Origin: Henckelia pumila
Taxonomy: Eukaryota; Streptophyta; Magnoliopsida; Lamiales; Gesneriaceae
Length of the DNA: 64,000 nucleotides
Reading direction: 5' to 3'
Assembly (NCBI RefSeq): GCF_033568475.1
Contig: NC_133120.1
Span: forward strand, 87,996,151-88,060,150
The position numbers were made by a program, and so were the translations under genes. The first letter of the stretch is position 1. Each line of letters starts with the position of its first letter. Shown here in pieces: positions 26,048 to 37,600 of the stretch. Below the pieces are notes generated by a model. It saw only the letters and a program-made list of their open reading frames with translations. It was not told the DNA's origin and searched no databases.

Positions 26048-29000
26048 TTCACTAGGACTGAATTTGTTAGTAAGTGATTGATGCCTTAAACTGGAACTAG
26101 AGCTGGATCGATTCAAATTGTACTAAATTCATGAAATTCAACTTTGAGTATCCAAATTAATGTCAGATGTATTTGCAGCTTCCTTAAATTTGTTCATGAG
26201 TTACTTGTTATACACTCTTATTTATTTATTATAACATAAAACATATATGATCTAATGATGTTATCTTATTTAAGTGATAAAGAATGCCTTCATTGATGCT
26301 GGTGAGTTTTAGTTGATACCAGAGCAGGAAAGCTTTGTGCTGGTTGGAGCGGTCAAATTATAACTGACTTTGAATAATGCTGAATAGATGACTTTCTTGG
26401 TTATTATACTAGGTAATTTTGGGAATTCATGATCAAGCAAGAGGAAGTGCTAAAAATATAATGTTAGAACTGTTCTTTTGGAACTTGAAATGAACACGTT
26501 ATTTTTTATATGAGATCATTGCCATCCGAGGCAAGTTTCATTCACTTTGTCACGGTGGTTTACATGATTGTCTTTTTCTTGGTGACTGCCTGTGTTCTGC
26601 TTCTTCTTTAACATCCTTTTTGTTCAACGAGTAGATTTATTTTCTGCTATTGTAACCATGCTGCTTTTTTACTCCTATTTTCCAGTAGTCCACTCTGTTT
26701 TAGACCATCTAAAATTGCCTAAGTTTTGTGTTTAAGGATCTACATTCTGTTTAGGTTAACAACCTCAAGAAAACTTGCGCATAAAGAATAAGTGTAATTA
26801 AATATCACAATTACGAGTGCAGATTCTTTTATTGTTAGCATCATTCGCGAAAATGAAAGAGCCGAGTTATTCATCAAAGTTTAGCAAAATTAATAAATAA
26901 AATGTTCATGTCCAATGGGAAATAGTGGTCCTTTCTTGCTTAGGAGACCAGAAAGATGATAGTGAGCCATCTAATTCAATGTTTCCTGGGATCAACACGA
27001 GATTCCAGTCATCGTCGAACCTTTTTCTGTCGGTCATTTCTGCATGTACATTTCTTGAAGTTAGTTAAATGAGATATGTAAAAACGTGGGGGAAAAGGTT
27101 ATCTTGCCTTAGATATGGTTTCAGTTTGTTCTTCGGAATGGGTGTTTTTTCATTGCCGTTGTAGATCCCAAGCGAGTCAACTGAAATTTTATTTCAAGTT
27201 CTCCTTTCAGATGATGTATGTTTCATGGCTAACATTTTGATACTTGCTGTTGAAGATTTTATGTGGTAAGTGAAATTTATGTTTCAGTTTCTCCTTTCCA
27301 ATGGTTATCTCTCAGACTTGCTACTGGATATTCAGATTGTGGTTAAGTGAAAATTTAGTGACTCAACTTGTTCGGTAGTGGTCTTTTTCTTTTCTGTACT
27401 CCTTTTACTTGCATATAAAATGCATACAAAAGTGGAATTTCGAATCTTATTTTGGAACACAAAGTCGGCACTGGCATGTTATGCTTTCTAATATAATTAG
27501 GAATCAAAGAGAAAAGTAGTGGCAGAACACTGTGACAGCTTTCTTTTTCAAAAGCTAAACTTATCCAGGGGGCCAAACTTTATACTTGTATCAGTAATAA
27601 ACATGTCATGTGGTTCTTTAGGTTTCGAAGTTTGATCTCTTTGTCACCACTATGTAGTTGAAAAGATGTGACGATCGTGGTTATTGAGCTCGTAAGTTAC
27701 GTGTCCAGCTTTAACGAGTGCCCGTTTTGCTGCGAGTAAAACTGCGAGTTAAAGGCTTCATGGTGTTTTAAGCGTGCTTTAGATATCTGGGTTGTGAGTT
27801 TGCAGTAAAATGCGGTGTAAGACCGATTCTTATGTACAAGTCTATGGTTTAGATACTTGAACACCACCTCATGAAAATGAAGAAACTTGAGATTCTCTCG
27901 AATTATGGATTTATTGACACATTGTCTTTATTTATTTATTTATTTATTATTATTGTGTTGGCTGGCCTGCTTAACCTTTCTGATAGGTCTTGATTTTAAG
28001 ATTAATGAATTTATATTAAAATACGATGTAAAGGGCTAAACAAGGAGACAATGTGCAATGCAAAAAGGGGCCCATATGGAAGGAATTGTCATTGTAGGTA
28101 TTATTTTATGAAAGCAATTTGAGGAATTGAGTTCGTAGACACTTCTCCAATGATTGGGAAGATAAACAAAAATCTTTGTTCTTGTCCTCTTGTCTCATTT
28201 TTCAGTGCGGAATAAACTTCATACTGGTACCATTTGGTTTTGGTTTTATCCCCTTTAAAGTTTTCCTCCCTAAAATAATATTTTTTAACAAATTAATTAA
28301 TTTAAATCTGTTGTAAAGGTCGGTATATATATATATATAAAGATTGATAAATATAAGATAAGAATAAGATATTAATTGATTATATATTTTTGTTTTAGTC
28401 AATTTTTTATCTGAGTTCTACAACAGATTATAGTTATATATGCTAATGGAATAACTATGTCGAATATTAGAAGTTTATTACACTATACATATCAAATATT
28501 AAAAATTTAAACATGCACTAAATTAAAATACAATATTCGTAATTTTGAGACGTTGACAATGATCTTTGCTCTTGCGATATGAATTGAAAGAGGTTGTTCA
28601 GATATCAACAACAAAAATAAATTATTTGGCTTCTTAACATGTACTGGTTCACCAAGAAGATTAGAGATTCTTCGGAACGAAGCTGTCACTTTTGAAACCT
28701 AATTAGATACAACTGAGGAAAAATAATAATAATTAATCATCTTTGTTTTAGGTATTTGGATATCAATATTGTCACCCTCTTGCAAGCGAGATTTACTGAT
28801 TTATAATTAATAGAGAAAATAAAAATTATTATCTTATAAGTTGGGCTAAATTGGATTTTGGTACGTACTTTAACTAATTAAAAATAGATCTCACTCCAAT
28901 TATTTTGAAATAATTTGTTCAACATCTGGCATGATCAGACGGCATGTTAGCACTCCAGTAGAAAATGATGAAATAAAAAAAAATTAGTAGGACAGTTTAT

Positions 29001-30267
29001 ATTTGTTAGAAGATCAAAATTCGATTGTCTCTTACCTCAAAAAAAGAAAAAAAGAAAAAAAAGGAAATTCAATTGAGGCCAAGTCTTTTCGACATAAATA
29101 AGTACTCCACTAATAATTATTTTGTTTTCATTTTCTATAGAAATTGAAAATAATTATATATAGTTACTGAAAACTATATTTGTAATATATCTTAAGTGGG
29201 GAAACATAAAATATGTAGTATACCGATTGGTTGGATAATTTAATTATGAAGGAAAAAAAAAAAAAAAAAAAGTTGGAGAGTCATATGTGGCTGTCTTCTC
29301 TGTATCGTTTTTATCATCATCTATTTGTTTTCATTAGCTATGACGAAAAATCTTGTGCTTTGCAATATACCCATTATCCTAATTAATTAATGAAGATTCC
29401 ATTGCTTCATAAGCAATATATACCTCGTTTGTTGAAAGGAAAATATCACTTCAACTTCAAATATCAATTAAATAACTAATTTGATGATAGTAAATAAGAA
29501 TATTATTAATATATTATTACTTTCATTTTAACTTCTTTAAGAAAAACTATTTTTTTCTCTTTCTATGAAGTATATATGTATCACACGAGTTATTATTAAT
29601 CCATATATACGATAGATATTGAACTCACATTTTAGTTGATGAGCGATTTAAAGTGTATAAATTACGAAAAAAATTAACTAAATTAAGAAAAGTGTTGACC
29701 TTATAAATTTTATATAAATTTTCATTTAAAGAGATCATGCGATGCGCGCTCACTTTTTATTTTTCCAAAATGATAGATGTTTCGAGTGGTTGTATCTTCC
29801 TCCATTTTTTTGGTAGATTATTAAACAATTCTTAGTCCTATCACATAATAAAAACAAGGTTATGATAATATATAAAATCAGACTTGATGATTACTTGACA
29901 AAATTATATTCTCACAAGCACTTGTCATTATATGTGTTCCATATATGATGCAATGTAGAAAATATATACATAGGTTTACACAAATATAATTTGATCATAT
30001 TGTCTTTCTCATCAACATATTATATATATATATACACACACACACACACATATATATTTTATATTTTTTGGTTAGGGGAATTAAAGAATGGCCCCCTTCA
30101 AGGTGTGCCGTTGGTCCACTCCTATTTATATACGCATATATGTGTGCATTTATATTTTGGCGCACATAAACTTACATACATATAGTTTTAAACTATGGAG
30201 TATAATTAGTGCCTTCAAATAGAGAGAAAAAAAAAAAAAAAAAAAAAGACTCGGCTTTAAAGCTCAT
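26048..30267. other. 4.2-kb gene-free interval
   Basis: Covers the 3' UTR of the ASCH gene (to about 26200) and then AT-rich DNA up to the GRAS gene. I found no exon with family resemblance on either strand; open frames here are short and lack splice or family support. Simple repeats occur: an AT run near 28325-28341, poly-A near 29255-29272, TA/CA near 30019-30058, and poly-A just before the GRAS start. The last few hundred bases are presumably its promoter. Confidence 0.55.
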
Positions 30268-31611
30268 ATGGATAGAACTTCGATCCTCTCAAATGAAGCT
30301 GGCTTCTTACACACAATTTCCAACCCCAAAAACATTAATCCAATTCTTGATCATCAGTTGGATACACAAGGAAGCAATTTCATCAACCAGCAGCCTCAAA
30401 GCAACAGCACATCTGCAGCAAGCCAACTATCCTCGGATTCGGCCGAGGCTTCCGACGCCAAGTGGGCTTCGAAACTACTCACAGAGTGTGCCACAGCCAT
30501 GTCTGATAAGGACTCCACCAAGATCCATCACCTTCTATGGATGTTGAATGAGCTTGCTTCTCCATATGGAGATTGTGATCAAAAGTTGGCATCTTATTTC
30601 TTGCAAGCCCTGTTTTGTAAGGCGACCGACTCCGGCCACCGCTGTCACAAAACCCTAATATCGGTGGCAGAGAAGAGCCACTCCTTCGACTCTATCCGAA
30701 AATTGATCCTAAAGTTCCAAGAAGTGAGCCCTTGGACAACTTTTGGTCATGTGGCATCGAATGGGGCCATTTTGGAAGCCTTGGAAGGTGAGTCCAAGAT
30801 TCATATTGTTGATATAAGCAACACTTTGTGCACACAGTGGCCTACTCTTTTAGAAGCCTTAGCCACAAGGACCGATGAAACGCCTAGTTTAAAGCTTACC
30901 ATCGTCGTGACAACCGGCATCGCGAAGTCGGTTATGAAGGAGATAGCTCCAAGAATGGAGAAGTTTGCAAGGCTCATGGGAGTGCCCTTCCAGTTCAAGG
31001 TCATGAGCGGCCTGAACCGGCTAGGCGACCTGACGAAAGAGGGTCTAGGGGTTCGAGATGACGAAGCTTTGGCTGTGAATTGTATTGGCGCATTGAGAAA
31101 GGTTCATGTTGAAGAAAGGATGGATGTCATCAAAATGATCCAAACCCTAAGACCTAGGGTTGTCACAATAGTCGAAGAAGAGGCCGATTTTTCGACTAAT
31201 AGAAATGACTTCGTCAAGTGCTTCGAGGAGTGTTTGAGGTTCTACACGGCATATTTCGACATGTTGGAGGAGAGTTTCCCAACTACTAGCAATGAGAAGT
31301 TGATGTTGGAGAGGGAGTGCTCCAGAACCATAGTGAGGGTTTTGGCTTGCGACGACGACGAAAGTCGTGATCATGCAGGAGGGGATAATGAGAGGAGGGA
31401 GAGGGGGATCCAATGGGTGGAGAGGCTCCGGGGTTCGGGTTTTTCGTCGGTTGGATATAGCGACGATGTCATGGATGATATCAAGGCCTTGCTTAAGCGA
31501 TATCGAGCCGGATGGTCGTATGTATTACCCACCGGTTCGGTTGATGATTCAGGTATTTATTTGAGTTGGAAACAAGAACCTGTAGTCTGGACTTCAGTGT
31601 GGAAACCCTAA
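30268..31611 (+). CDS. SHR-like: SHORT-ROOT-like GRAS transcription regulator
   Basis: Intronless frame of 447 aa. After a short Ser/Gln-rich N-terminus (1-60) the GRAS domain fills the rest. Its parts are leucine heptad I ([28 protein letters not shown]), the VHIID block ([20 protein letters not shown]), leucine heptad II, a PFYRE-like part ([20 protein letters not shown]) and the SAW end ([31 protein letters not shown]). [20 protein letters not shown] followed by [14 protein letters not shown] is diagnostic for the SHORT-ROOT branch. SHR moves between root cell layers and acts with SCARECROW in radial patterning. This copy is shorter than Arabidopsis SHR (531 aa), mainly at the N-terminus, so it may be a paralogue. 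The ATG was chosen as the first in frame after a poly-A tract. Confidence 0.9.
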   Translation: MDRTSILSNEAGFLHTISNPKNINPILDHQLDTQGSNFINQQPQSNSTSAASQLSSDSAEASDAKWASKLLTECATAMSDKDSTKIHHLLWMLNELASPYGDCDQKLASYFLQALFCKATDSGHRCHKTLISVAEKSHSFDSIRKLILKFQEVSPWTTFGHVASNGAILEALEGESKIHIVDISNTLCTQWPTLLEALATRTDETPSLKLTIVVTTGIAKSVMKEIAPRMEKFARLMGVPFQFKVMSGLNRLGDLTKEGLGVRDDEALAVNCIGALRKVHVEERMDVIKMIQTLRPRVVTIVEEEADFSTNRNDFVKCFEECLRFYTAYFDMLEESFPTTSNEKLMLERECSRTIVRVLACDDDESRDHAGGDNERRERGIQWVERLRGSGFSSVGYSDDVMDDIKALLKRYRAGWSYVLPTGSVDDSGIYLSWKQEPVVWTSVWKP

Positions 31612-33312
31612 AGTATGTGGTTTTTTTCTTTTTTAAAGATTAAAGTATGTGTTTTTACTTCAGTTGATTAATATTTTTGTGCTATAGATTTCTTGTTTTA
31701 AGATTTTATACTAGCATGAGATTTCTATAAGATATATATATATCGTTGATTTTTAAGGGTTGCAATTAAGCATATTATATATATATATATATATATGATT
31801 TATTTGAAGAACTTAATTCTTTATGATTCTGATCTTGACGTTATAATTATTTGATTCAAGTTTTATTAGTTGTAGTGGTCTTTTCTCTCTTCTTGTTTGA
31901 AACATGTTGAGCTAGTACTGGTGGCTAGACTATCACAAGTGTGTGTATATGCGATGCCTTTAGTTTACATTTAATATAAGTACTTCAATATATAGATTCA
32001 GATTCTATAAATTGTTATAAATTAATCAGGACCAAGTAATACACTGGGATATTGATAGAAAATAATATTGGGATTCAAATTAAAACATAACCTTAATTGC
32101 ACGATGAAATATATTTTGAATCAATTGAATTCGTCCATCTTAATTAATCATGGTCAATCTATTTAAACTCAACGTACGGATGAATTAATTCTATAAAATA
32201 TGTATTTTCTTTTTCATTTTATTTTATATTTTTTGTATTTTTCCTTGTTAGAGCTATGATTTCTGATATCATTATAGTGAACTTAGAAACTGATCAAAAA
32301 GTGGCATCTCGTTGACTCGTTCCAAAGAAATACAATCAAATAACATATATAGAAATGAAATTACGATTCTAATTACAAATATACGTAGATTATTAAACGA
32401 ACTTAAAGGAAAAAGAAAAAGAATTTCTTTACAGGAGTCTGATAATTCATTGATGCAATACAAATGGATAACTCAAATTTGGGTTTCACAATATTTTTAG
32501 TGTCACGTCTGAAAAAAAAAAACCGAGAACCACGATATAATCCAACTTATGAGATCAAAACCCAAATTTAAATAACTACGTGATGACCAAAACACAAAAT
32601 AGATAACTTTGAATGACTGTTTTGCTATTTTCCCGCATATAAATGAATGAATCCGAAAATAATAAAAATAATATAAAAAAAGGTGGCGTTCATTAAAAAG
32701 GTATGTTTGGGTGGCAAGCACAAGCATACCAAATGAAACCCAAGTTTGCCTTTTTGTCTACTGATATGAACAGCATATTTCACCTTTCCGCTCCAAAATC
32801 TTTTATAGTGGAAATTAAAATCCCCCTTTTCTATTTTTCCTGCAAACTTTAATCTCATTAGTCATTACACCTTTTTCCCCTTTATTTATTTTGTCCATTT
32901 ATGGCCGACGCTAAAATATTTCATTAATTTCAAGGAATATTTAATGGGAATAAATTATATATGTATTTTTTAAAGAATTTATAAAAAAATAGTAATTTAT
33001 GTAAAGATATATATAATATATATGGTGTGAAACTTATTAAAATCCATAAATTTTTTTAAAATTTAAAATCCATAAATTTTATTTCTTGAAAAAACTGTGA
33101 GATCTAAATTTTAAAAAAATGCAATAAAAGCAATACACAGTGAGTAGGTTTCCGGGGTCTTCCAAATATGGGCCTCGTTCAAATTCAGTCCGCATAAATA
33201 CAAATATAAGGAAGTCATTCGTAATAGGCCCAATGATACCAAACATGAAGAGGCCCAATACTATGTAAGGAAAATGATTATCGCAAGGTTGCACCATCTT
33301 ATAACCGATAGA

Positions 33313-33587
33313 TAGAGCCGTCAATTTGAGTTAGGCTCGTCGGGTTGGCCCGACCCGCCACATAATTTAAGTGGGTTGGGTTGAAATTTTTTCAATCAAC
33401 AAAAGGTGAGTCTAGATGGGCCAACCCGCCTAGGCCCGCGACCCGCGCGGGTTTGCCCGTGGGTTGGGTTGGGTTGAGGATTTCCAGCCCGCCAGGATGG
33501 TGGGTCGGCCCGCCATCGACCCACCAAAAGGTGGGTTTTTGGTGGGCCGGCCCGCCCCGCCATGGGTTGGTCCGTTTGACAGCTCTA
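33313..33587. mobile_element. hAT-type MITE with 8-bp target duplication
   Basis: A 275-bp non-autonomous element with terminal inverted repeats TAGAGCCGTCAA at the left and TTGACAGCTCTA at the right (11 of 12 paired). It is flanked by 8-bp direct repeats CCGATAGA (33305-33312) and CTGATAGA (33588-33595), differing at one base. An 8-bp duplication is the hAT signature. The interior is rich in GGGTTGG/CCAACCC and GGCCCGCC blocks. It encodes nothing. Confidence 0.88.
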
Positions 33588-34164
33588 CTGATAGACACTT
33601 TCTCGAGCGAAAATTAGAAAATTGATATGAGTCAATGGATTTTGACTCATGTGGGATGGGGTGCCTTTCGAGGTTAATTCTTTTTAAAAGAAAATTAGAA
33701 AATTTATATTTGTTCCTTAAAATAGCATGATGCATGCAACGGGTTGTATTACTTGTTTTTACTTTTTTTAGCAACAGATACCATTTTATGTTGTGTTTAA
33801 ATGAGTAAATTTTAAATTTATGGATTTAAAATATATTTTGATTATCATAAATTTCAAATCTGTCGATGTAGGTTCTTATAGTATTTAATATTAATTAATA
33901 TGAATGTCAATTTAACTCATTTAAAATTTGTTCTATTTTATGTAACAAATATGTAATGTACAAATTTAACATTTGATCAATTATTTTATGTAAACAATAA
34001 AATTATAACCGAATTATTTAATGCAGTCCAGCGGTGCAATTTTATATTCTAGAGATTTTTAATAAACGATATAAAATTAAAATTAAAATAGGATTTTTAT
34101 TATTATTTTTTTAAGATAGCCCATTACAAACAGAAGGGGAAAGAAAAACGGGTTAGTCTATGCT

Positions 34165-34303
34165 ATACCGGGTGTGTTTCTCCCCCTATTTCAATACCAT
34201 TAGATCACGTGGAACCTTTATATTTTTATGAAAATTGACATATGTGTTGATGATCCAATGATTGATATTTGACCACATCATTGGGGAGAAGTACTCCAGG
34301 AAT
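34165..34303. mobile_element. candidate small MITE
   Basis: Ends are imperfect inverted repeats: ATACCGGGTGTGTTTCTCCC at the left and the reverse complement of ATTCCTGGAGTACTTCTCCC at the right (about 15 of 20 matching), 139 bp apart. No convincing target duplication beyond a possible TA. It lies in the glucose transporter's upstream region. Confidence 0.4.
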
Positions 34304-34618
34304 AACATAAAATAATCCAAAAAAAAACAGCATAAAATAATCCAAAAAAAAACAGCACATTTTTTTTCAAAAAAAAAAAAAAAAACACCACAATAATACT
34401 AATGCCGTACGTTAACTTCATGCCAATGACTCACACAATCCAAGAAAAAGCTAGAAAATGGACACGAGTTCTGCAAATTAAATTCAAAGCCACGCAGCTT
34501 CAAAATGCTTTCATATATAAAGAAATAGTTGTCTGGGTTCCGTTGATTGATCCTTTGGGACTAAAATTACAGCTCGCTGTATCGTTCGTGCACAAGTGAT
34601 TCCCTTTTCTTGATCCAA

Positions 34619-37600
34619 ATGCTCGAAGCTATTCCGTTTTTCTCCGCGCCCACATGGCATTCAACTGTTTTGCTTCGGACACCCATCATTTCAAGCAAAA
34701 AGTGCCCACTTTTTCCTTCTATTTCATGCTCACTTTTAAGCAACAAGGACTTCAAACTTCGTGCGGTGAAACAGCGGCAGATTCATGAGTTGGAGCCTGA
34801 GGATTCAGGTATGTCATGTGGGTTCTTCGTGATTGTTTGTGTCGTATGTTTTTGGGGGGTGGATGAACAATTTGTGTTCTTTTGGGTTCTTCAGATGGCG
34901 AAGATAAGCTCCCCTCGACTGAAAAGAGCACTGCTGATGAAGGGATTGAATTTGGATGGTTGCCAGCTTTTCCACATGTTTTGACTGCTTCCATGTCCAA
35001 TTTTGTCTTCGGTTATCACATTGGGTAATTATGATATTCTTGATTGCTAAAAACTTGATTTATGCATGTTCTATGAATGTATATGGTAGGTTAGCTGCTG
35101 ATCTGGCTCATTATTACGTCTAATTTGAGTTGTTTTAGATTGAATTCATTTTTAATCTTTTGAAACAGTGCACTGGACTTAAAATGTGTATTGTTAGCTG
35201 ATGTGTTGTTGACATGTTGTCTTTTTCGTGTCTGCCTCCGTCTCTGAAAGTTTCCATGCTTATCCATGATTCAGGGTAATGAATGGTCCTATTGTCTCGA
35301 TTGCTAAAGAGCTTGGTTTTGAAGGCAATTCCTTTTTAGAGGGTCTTGTTGTTAGCATATTCATCGGTGGTGCATTTATTGGAAGCGTAAGCTGTGGTTT
35401 TCTTGTGGATAAACTTGGTTGTCGCCGTACCTTTCAAATTGACACAATACCTCTCATACTTGGTGCAATTATATGGTAAATTCTTTTGGATAGATGTTTT
35501 ATTTGCTATTGTTGCATCTTTGATAAATCATAAGTGCTTGAAAAACCGTGTTCGACGGATGTATGTTTTACACTTTCTAGTGTATCACGGGAGTGATAGG
35601 CGTTAGTCAACCATTTACACTTTCCCAGTGAAATCACTCGACACAAGCATGCTAGGAAAAAGAAATAAAAATCCATGATCATGGCTCTTCGACATTTAGT
35701 ATAACTATCATTTGACTTCTGATTAAAGAAATAGCTGACCTCGTAGCAACACATTTTCAAAATTTATTATCTTTTTTTGTTAAAAATATTTATTTTGTAA
35801 GATATACGCTTTCATGCCATTTTCTAATTTGATGTTTGAATAATTTATGCCAGTGCTCAAGCACACACCTTGAATGAAATACTCTGTGGGAGATTTCTTG
35901 TTGGCCTTGGTATTGGTGTGAATACAGTTCTCGTTCCTATTTATATTTCGGAGGTAACGTTAATGCTTCAAACTTTTAAGTTGTGTGATCAACAAAATCA
36001 TCTATTTTTTACTCCTTCTGTCGCTACCCAAATGTCCAGTTTTCTAGCAATACATTGAGTAACGTAACCTATAGTTAATTAAATTGTTAGCACTCAGTCT
36101 AAATTTTGATCAAATAAAGTGATATTTTTGGTCCTAGCAAATGCTGAGCTTGAATTGTATAGCTTTGACTATTATCAGTCTTGTTGTATTATTAACTTGT
36201 ATACTTCTTTCATAGATTGCACCAACAAAATTTAGGGGTGCTTTGGGGACCTTTTCTCAAATTGGGACGTGCCTTGGAATTATTGCATCGTTATGTTTAG
36301 GCATCCCTTCAGAAAACGATCCCCACTGGTGAGCACATCCTAATTGCATATTCCTCACTATTCTAATTTTGAAAGTTGATGATATTCTTGTTTGTTGTCT
36401 TCTCTTCTTGTGTTCTTAAATCTCTTTCAATATTTATAGCCTGGGACGAATAAAATGTTTACATATCTGTAAAAATTTATGTTACCACTTTTATCCCATA
36501 CAGAAGCTTTAATTTTTATCTTTATAATCAGGTGCAGATATAGAAAATTCAGTGATGGGGGCGGTTTAATATAATTAGATTGTGAAACTAGTAATTCCAG
36601 AAATCAACATAAAATTTATAATTTTCAATTTGAAGGAGGTGTGAATTTCTTACATTCAAGCTCCCCTCAAGTATTTCTGCAACAAGGAATCTTTATTTTC
36701 AGAATTTTCAATCCTTCTGTTGAATTTGAAGTCTTGTGATACCAGGTGGAGGTTAATGTTATACATGGCTAGCATCCCGGGTTTCATTATTGCCCTCGGC
36801 ATGCAATTTGCAGTTGACAGTCCCCGTTGGCTATGTAAAGTATGTTACATTTTATTTCTTGGCTGCCTTTATAATTCTACGATTCTAGATAATTATCCTG
36901 TATCTCTTTAGGCAGGGAAACTTGGTGAAGCCAAAGAAGTGATAAGCAGGCTCTGGGGGCCATCTGAAGTCGATAAAGTAATCGAAGAATTCCAGTCTGT
37001 CATTAAAAATGATGGTGCTGGTTTAGAGAGTGATTGGATGGAACTCCTGGCAGAGCCTCACTCTAGAGGTGATATCAAGGTGTTATTTTCATTTTTCATT
37101 TGCCAATTTGTGTTTTTGAGCTTGAAAAGCATGTTGTGGTTCGTTGCTTATTCTGCTAAAAAACCATTATGTTACCTTGCACATTGAATACGTTGGAGTT
37201 CTTTGAGTTTCTTGGAACGATTTTCCGTCCATTGCGTCACTAGGGGACTTTGTATGAAGCATTTCGGCCTTGCAGAACCTGCATAAACCAAAGAAAAATC
37301 ATTTTCTTTTGCTTCAAATCCAGCCTGTAATTTAAGGAATTTGTATGATTTGTATGGTATAATTCAATGTATGAACGAAACATATCGGTTTTTATTTATG
37401 CAACCTTGAGTGAGGATTAAAGAAACAGATTATGTTGTTGGGATATTGAAATAGAACCTTAACTTTTCGAAAATAAAGTTGAACTTTTAGGGCAGACGTT
37501 CTTGCTCTGCAATCTGATTGTGAACTAAGCAGAACGTTCATGGAACATAGTCTCCTTTGCTTTATTCGGTAGCTATGAAAAGGGAAACTTCAGAAACTAT

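Larger units (their letters stand above)
31612..34618. other. 3-kb gene-free interval with MITEs
   Basis: AT-rich spacer between the GRAS gene and the glucose transporter. It holds the 3' UTR of the former, an AT microsatellite (about 31772-31796), a hAT MITE (33313-33587), a weaker MITE candidate (34165-34303), a 25-bp tandem duplication (about 34307-34356, ATAAAATAATCCAAAAAAAA) and the promoter of the transporter. No exon is supported. Confidence 0.6.

Noticed and set aside
33381-33774. Open frames with W/P/G-rich repeats on both strands
   Set aside because: They arise from GGGTTGG and GGCCCGCC repeats of the hAT MITE.
34752-35000. Minus-strand frame of 82 codons
   Set aside because: Antisense to exons 1-2 of the glucose transporter, with no splice or family support.
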